Assembly (NCBI GenBank): GCA_000961765.1
Contig: LADT01000004.1
Location: 1 to 62,548 of the forward strand
Length of the DNA stretch: 62,548 bases
Source: Clostridiaceae bacterium BRH_c20a
GTDB lineage: Bacteria; Bacillota; Peptococcia; Peptococcales; BICA1-8
Direction: 5' to 3'
Each line of letters begins with the position of its first letter. Positions within the stretch are counted from its first letter, which is position 1. Positions 60,597 to 62,548 of this stretch are shown piece after piece. A model generated the notes under the pieces. It saw only the letters and a list, made by a program, of their open reading frames with translations. It did not search any database and had not been told where the DNA came from. Both the position numbers and the translations under genes were made by a program.

Positions 60597-61238
60597 TTAG
60601 TAGGGTGGATTGAATTTTATATATCCTGCTGTTAATAACTGAAGGTCCTCATGGAGATTTACCCAAAAATATTTAACCCTCTCCCAGTGACTACTTAAAT
60701 AAACCCTGTCGTCCCGACTAATATTTCCATCTAAACAGTGCTTTTCAAGATTATCTAGCTCTTCGTGATCAAGAATAACTGTATCCAGTAAAAGGTAGGT
60801 CTCATTAATCTCCTCAAGATTTAGAATCTGCTGCCATTCTAATTCTATCAACTTATATATAAGCCAATATGTTGCGAATGTTTTGCCTAATATTAAGCCT
60901 GCTATAGGATCAAAGGTTAGGGAGCCTTTCGCAAAGGATACTAAAATTGCAAGATTATATAAAGCCGCCTCCTGAGCTTCTTTTTTTACCTGGTCAGTAG
61001 TCTCTCCTGACTTTACACTTTCTTGGAAGGACTTAATTAAAGGCTCACTACTCATAGGTTTAATGGGTTTTAGAGAAAGATCAGGAAATCTATCCTGGTA
61101 TTTTAGCAATTCTTCTGTCGCAAAAGCAATTGCAGTTGCAGATGTAAGCCAGTAAAAACTTTCGGAGTTAAATAGACTTAAAGACAAACTATCTTCCGGC
61201 TCCAATACATTGATAAAATTATGGAACTTCTGTCGCAT
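60597..61238 (-). CDS. Hypothetical soluble protein
   Basis: A 213-residue mainly helical protein with no signal or clear membrane segment; the hydrophobic part FDPIAGLILGKTFATYWLIY might be a buried helix. I recognise no domain. Its ATG has GGTGGGG upstream. It lies just upstream of the TPP riboswitch and is transcribed in the same direction, so it is not under it. Confidence 0.65.
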   Translation of the reverse strand: MRQKFHNFINVLEPEDSLSLSLFNSESFYWLTSATAIAFATEELLKYQDRFPDLSLKPIKPMSSEPLIKSFQESVKSGETTDQVKKEAQEAALYNLAILVSFAKGSLTFDPIAGLILGKTFATYWLIYKLIELEWQQILNLEEINETYLLLDTVILDHEELDNLEKHCLDGNISRDDRVYLSSHWERVKYFWVNLHEDLQLLTAGYIKFNPPY

Positions 61239-61315
61239 AATTTCCCCACCTTAAATTGATTAGTTAATTACTAAGATATATACCCAACTTATCTAATATT
61301 AAAAATTCTTTATAT

Positions 61316-61519
61316 TTATTTTCGTCCAGCAATATTTTTTAAGACAACCTTCAAGGAAAGCAGATTGCCCTTTTGATCATAATCAATCCTAACAATATCA
61401 CCGGGAATAGCCTTGCCAGGTATTAAACCCAAGGGAACTATTGTTCTTTCCGGACCATTTGTAAAATAAACCAAGCCATCAGCAATTTTTTCTACAACCC
61501 ATAACTGCTCCTGGTTCAT
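61316..61519 (-). CDS. DUF3006-family protein
   Basis: A 67-residue protein whose layout (VVEKIADGLVYFTNGPERTI, PGDIVRIDYDQKGNLLSLKV) matches DUF3006 proteins, which are small beta-rich and often found beside competence-like metallo-beta-lactamases. None is adjacent here. GGGGGAA precedes the ATG. Function unknown. Confidence 0.75.
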   Translation of the reverse strand: MNQEQLWVVEKIADGLVYFTNGPERTIVPLGLIPGKAIPGDIVRIDYDQKGNLLSLKVVLKNIAGRK

Positions 61520-61715
61520 AAATATTCCCCCATTAGAGCTCTTTAATTGCTATTTTACCACGTACCTAGCTTATTTGAAATATTAAATCCTAGTTTTTAA
61601 ATTAATTGTCTATAAATTAGTTAGTATATTGACGTTTTTATAAGCAAATAGGATCTATTTCGCATTTATGTCTAAATTTGGTCCAATTCAAACATTTATT
61701 ACTACTTACTGCTAT
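61520..61715. other. AT-rich spacer, no gene
   Basis: Non-coding sequence between two divergent small genes. No repeats stand out. It leads to the promoter at 61716-61744. Confidence 0.4.
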
Positions 61716-61744
61716 TTGCATAAAAATATAATTAGCTGTAAAAT
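61716..61744 (+). promoter_or_regulatory. Promoter of the 41-residue microprotein gene
   Basis: TTGCAT and TAAAAT are separated by 17 bases, each with one or two mismatches to consensus. A Fur-box-like site begins nine bases after the -10, over the expected start point. Confidence 0.7.
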
Positions 61745-61753
61745 ATAAGCAAA

Positions 61754-61768
61754 TGACAATAATTATCA
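61754..61768 (+). promoter_or_regulatory. Fur-box-like site 1
   Basis: TGACAATAATTATCA matches the 7-1-7 Fur box TGATAATNATTATCA at all but one position. It covers the probable transcription start of the microprotein gene, the right place for repression when iron is plentiful. Zur and PerR boxes are related, so the exact metal regulator is not certain. Confidence 0.75.
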
Positions 61769-61785
61769 TTTAGGAGGTGGCGAGG

Positions 61786-61911
61786 ATGAGTTTTTTCAAC
61801 GACAAAATAGCTGTTGATCGGATTAGTAAAGCCCGTAAAGACTTTGAAATACTAAGCAAACCTACACAGCATTTTACTAAGTTGGAATTAGTCAACGGTT
61901 TTAAAAAATAG
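61786..61911 (+). CDS. 41-residue microprotein flanked by Fur-box-like sites
   Basis: A short gene with a strong ribosome site (TAGGAGG followed by a second GAGG before ATG). The product starts MSFFNDKIAVDRISKARKDF and ends LELVNGFKK, is soluble and basic, and has two possible helices but no Cys. It has its own promoter, Fur-box-like site and terminator. I do not recognise it. Iron-sparing or transporter-modulating microproteins regulated by Fur are known in other bacteria; a similar role here is only inference. Confidence 0.7.
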   Translation: MSFFNDKIAVDRISKARKDFEILSKPTQHFTKLELVNGFKK

Positions 61912-61926
61912 TGATAACCATTATCA
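61912..61926. promoter_or_regulatory. Fur-box-like site 2, after the microprotein gene
   Basis: TGATAACCATTATCA differs from the Fur-box consensus at one position. It directly follows the TAG stop, an unusual place because no promoter or gene start is beside it. It might allow looping with site 1. Confidence 0.65.
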
Positions 61927-61928
61927 AT

Positions 61929-61966
61929 AAAAAATGTGCGACTACATAGTCACACATTTTTTATTT
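61929..61966. terminator. Bidirectional terminator after the microprotein gene
   Basis: AAAAATGTG and CACATTTTT, with GACTA/TAGTC inside, form a long stem with A and T tails on both sides. It lies between the microprotein gene and the convergent gene ending at 61969. Confidence 0.85.
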
Positions 61967-61968
61967 AT

Positions 61969-62334
61969 TTAGTCCTGCCCCTCAATTGAACTTAAACCAT
62001 GGGTCATAAAATGCTCTTTGAGGCCTTGAACTGTTTTTGAAGATACTCCTAATTCCTTAGCCATTTCTGTATCAGACATGTCTTTTTCAATTCCTGAAAT
62101 AAGGTTGTCCATATTTACACCTACTTCTTCACACATAAACTTCAGGCTGGGTTCCCTGCTCCAGGGTGCACCACGGAATCCTTGAGTATATTCAGTTGGC
62201 CCCTGTTCATATTTTACTGTTACACCCTCAGCATCTAGACTCTCTAATGTAGCAGAACCTTCCTCCGTTGGTACAAATGCATTTCCTTTAACTTTTCTAT
62301 TAGTTTCCGGTGTGTTTAATTTTTCTCCTATCAT
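61969..62334 (-). CDS. HTH-tailed protein of unknown function
   Basis: A 121-residue protein. The C-terminal part (SDTEMAKELGVSSKTVQGLK) looks like a helix-turn-helix. The N-terminal half (FVPTEEGSATLESLDAEGVT, YTQGFRGAPWSREPS) is not recognised and lacks Cys clusters. The ATG at 62334 has AAGGAG eight bases upstream; upstream in-frame codons have none. It may regulate the neighbouring microprotein or itself. Confidence 0.6.
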   Translation of the reverse strand: MIGEKLNTPETNRKVKGNAFVPTEEGSATLESLDAEGVTVKYEQGPTEYTQGFRGAPWSREPSLKFMCEEVGVNMDNLISGIEKDMSDTEMAKELGVSSKTVQGLKEHFMTHGLSSIEGQD

Positions 62335-62403
62335 ATATTTTTCTCCTTTCTTGGTACTTAACATTAGTCTTTCAAATTTCTTGAGAAAATATAAATCACT
62401 ATT

Positions 62404-62548
62404 TGGGTGAATATTTTCCGTCTGACACAAACAATAGGTTATTTAGACAATTTTTTAGGCTTCTTGCCCAGGAAAAAGAAAAAAGACTATAGTCAAAGTT
62501 CCTAAAAAAGAACAATGATCCATACTCTTTTCTCGCCCACTCGCTCAC
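62404..62548. repeat. Window-end spacer with GTCTGACACAA and CGCCCACT repeats
   Basis: A copy of the GGGTGAATNTTTNCGTCTGACA repeat (62404-62430, see 24843-24931) and a CGCCCACTCGCTCAC octamer repeat at the very end (62531-62548). No gene is visible. Confidence 0.6.

Overview
The window is a stretch of a low-GC, endospore-forming, strictly anaerobic Firmicute chromosome, most like the Peptococcaceae and relatives in class Clostridia. The support is the sporulation genes (spoVT, spoVB, spoVG, yabP, yabQ, a SpoIID-like gene), Gram-positive Shine-Dalgarno sequences, a Dsr-type membrane redox complex with system II cytochrome c biogenesis, and part of the anaerobic cobalamin pathway. No rRNA, tRNA or CRISPR array was found. 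The genus cannot be fixed from the sequence alone.

Layout. 1-360: 3' end of an IS1634-like transposase. 424-26413 (all minus strand): a long housekeeping and sporulation block. In transcription order it holds uracil permease, ispE, a GntR regulator, a nucleotidyltransferase, purR, spoVG, glmU, prs, L25, pth, a PrsW-like membrane protein, mfd, a foldase, spoVT, spoVB, mazG, HU, rqcP, a SpoIID-like gene, yabP, yabQ, then (after an inserted amino-acid ABC transporter) a small HTH protein and divIC. That transporter is preceded by a near-ideal promoter, about 230 nt of unassigned structured RNA and a 16-bp terminator stem. 26732-30936: a soluble chemoreceptor and a second amino-acid ABC transporter. 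31122-33940 (mostly plus): small genes, including an SdpR/SdpI-like pair behind a perfect 15-bp palindrome. 34080-36518: IS and peptidase remnants, a perfect 52-bp palindrome, and a secreted matrixin-like protease with a partner. 36905-39853: an agr-type quorum-sensing operon. 40067-43077: a lipoprotein and an MscS channel. 43150-50704: dsrK-J-O-P-M with an RsbRD-like gene, then ccsA/resB. 51087-53846: holin/amidase pair, zinc-ribbon microprotein, sigma-B/F/G-type sigma factor. 53878-57540: CbiX, CobJ and CobI homologues, a PspC protein, a CAP-domain protein and a small protein resembling a kinase dimerisation domain. 57869-60571: thiamine-precursor ABC transporter under a TPP riboswitch. 60597-62548: small unknown genes and a 41-residue microprotein flanked by two Fur-box-like sites.

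How the parts work together. The dsr genes encode a quinone-to-cytoplasm electron-transfer complex, and its triheme subunit would be matured by the adjacent CcsA/ResB pair. The agr cassette encodes a small pheromone precursor in which Ser appears to occupy the usual ring Cys position. Three direct repeats with exact 21-bp phasing lie between the agr operon and the divergent protease operon and look like a LytTR regulator site. Gene expression elsewhere is controlled by recognisable RNA switches: a PyrR attenuator before the uracil permease and a TPP riboswitch before the thiamine-precursor transporter.

The intergenic spaces are unusually rich in 7- and 8-bp tandem arrays of several unrelated sequences and in dispersed palindromic repeats. 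These resemble the short tandemly repeated sequences of filamentous cyanobacteria more than ordinary clostridial spacers.
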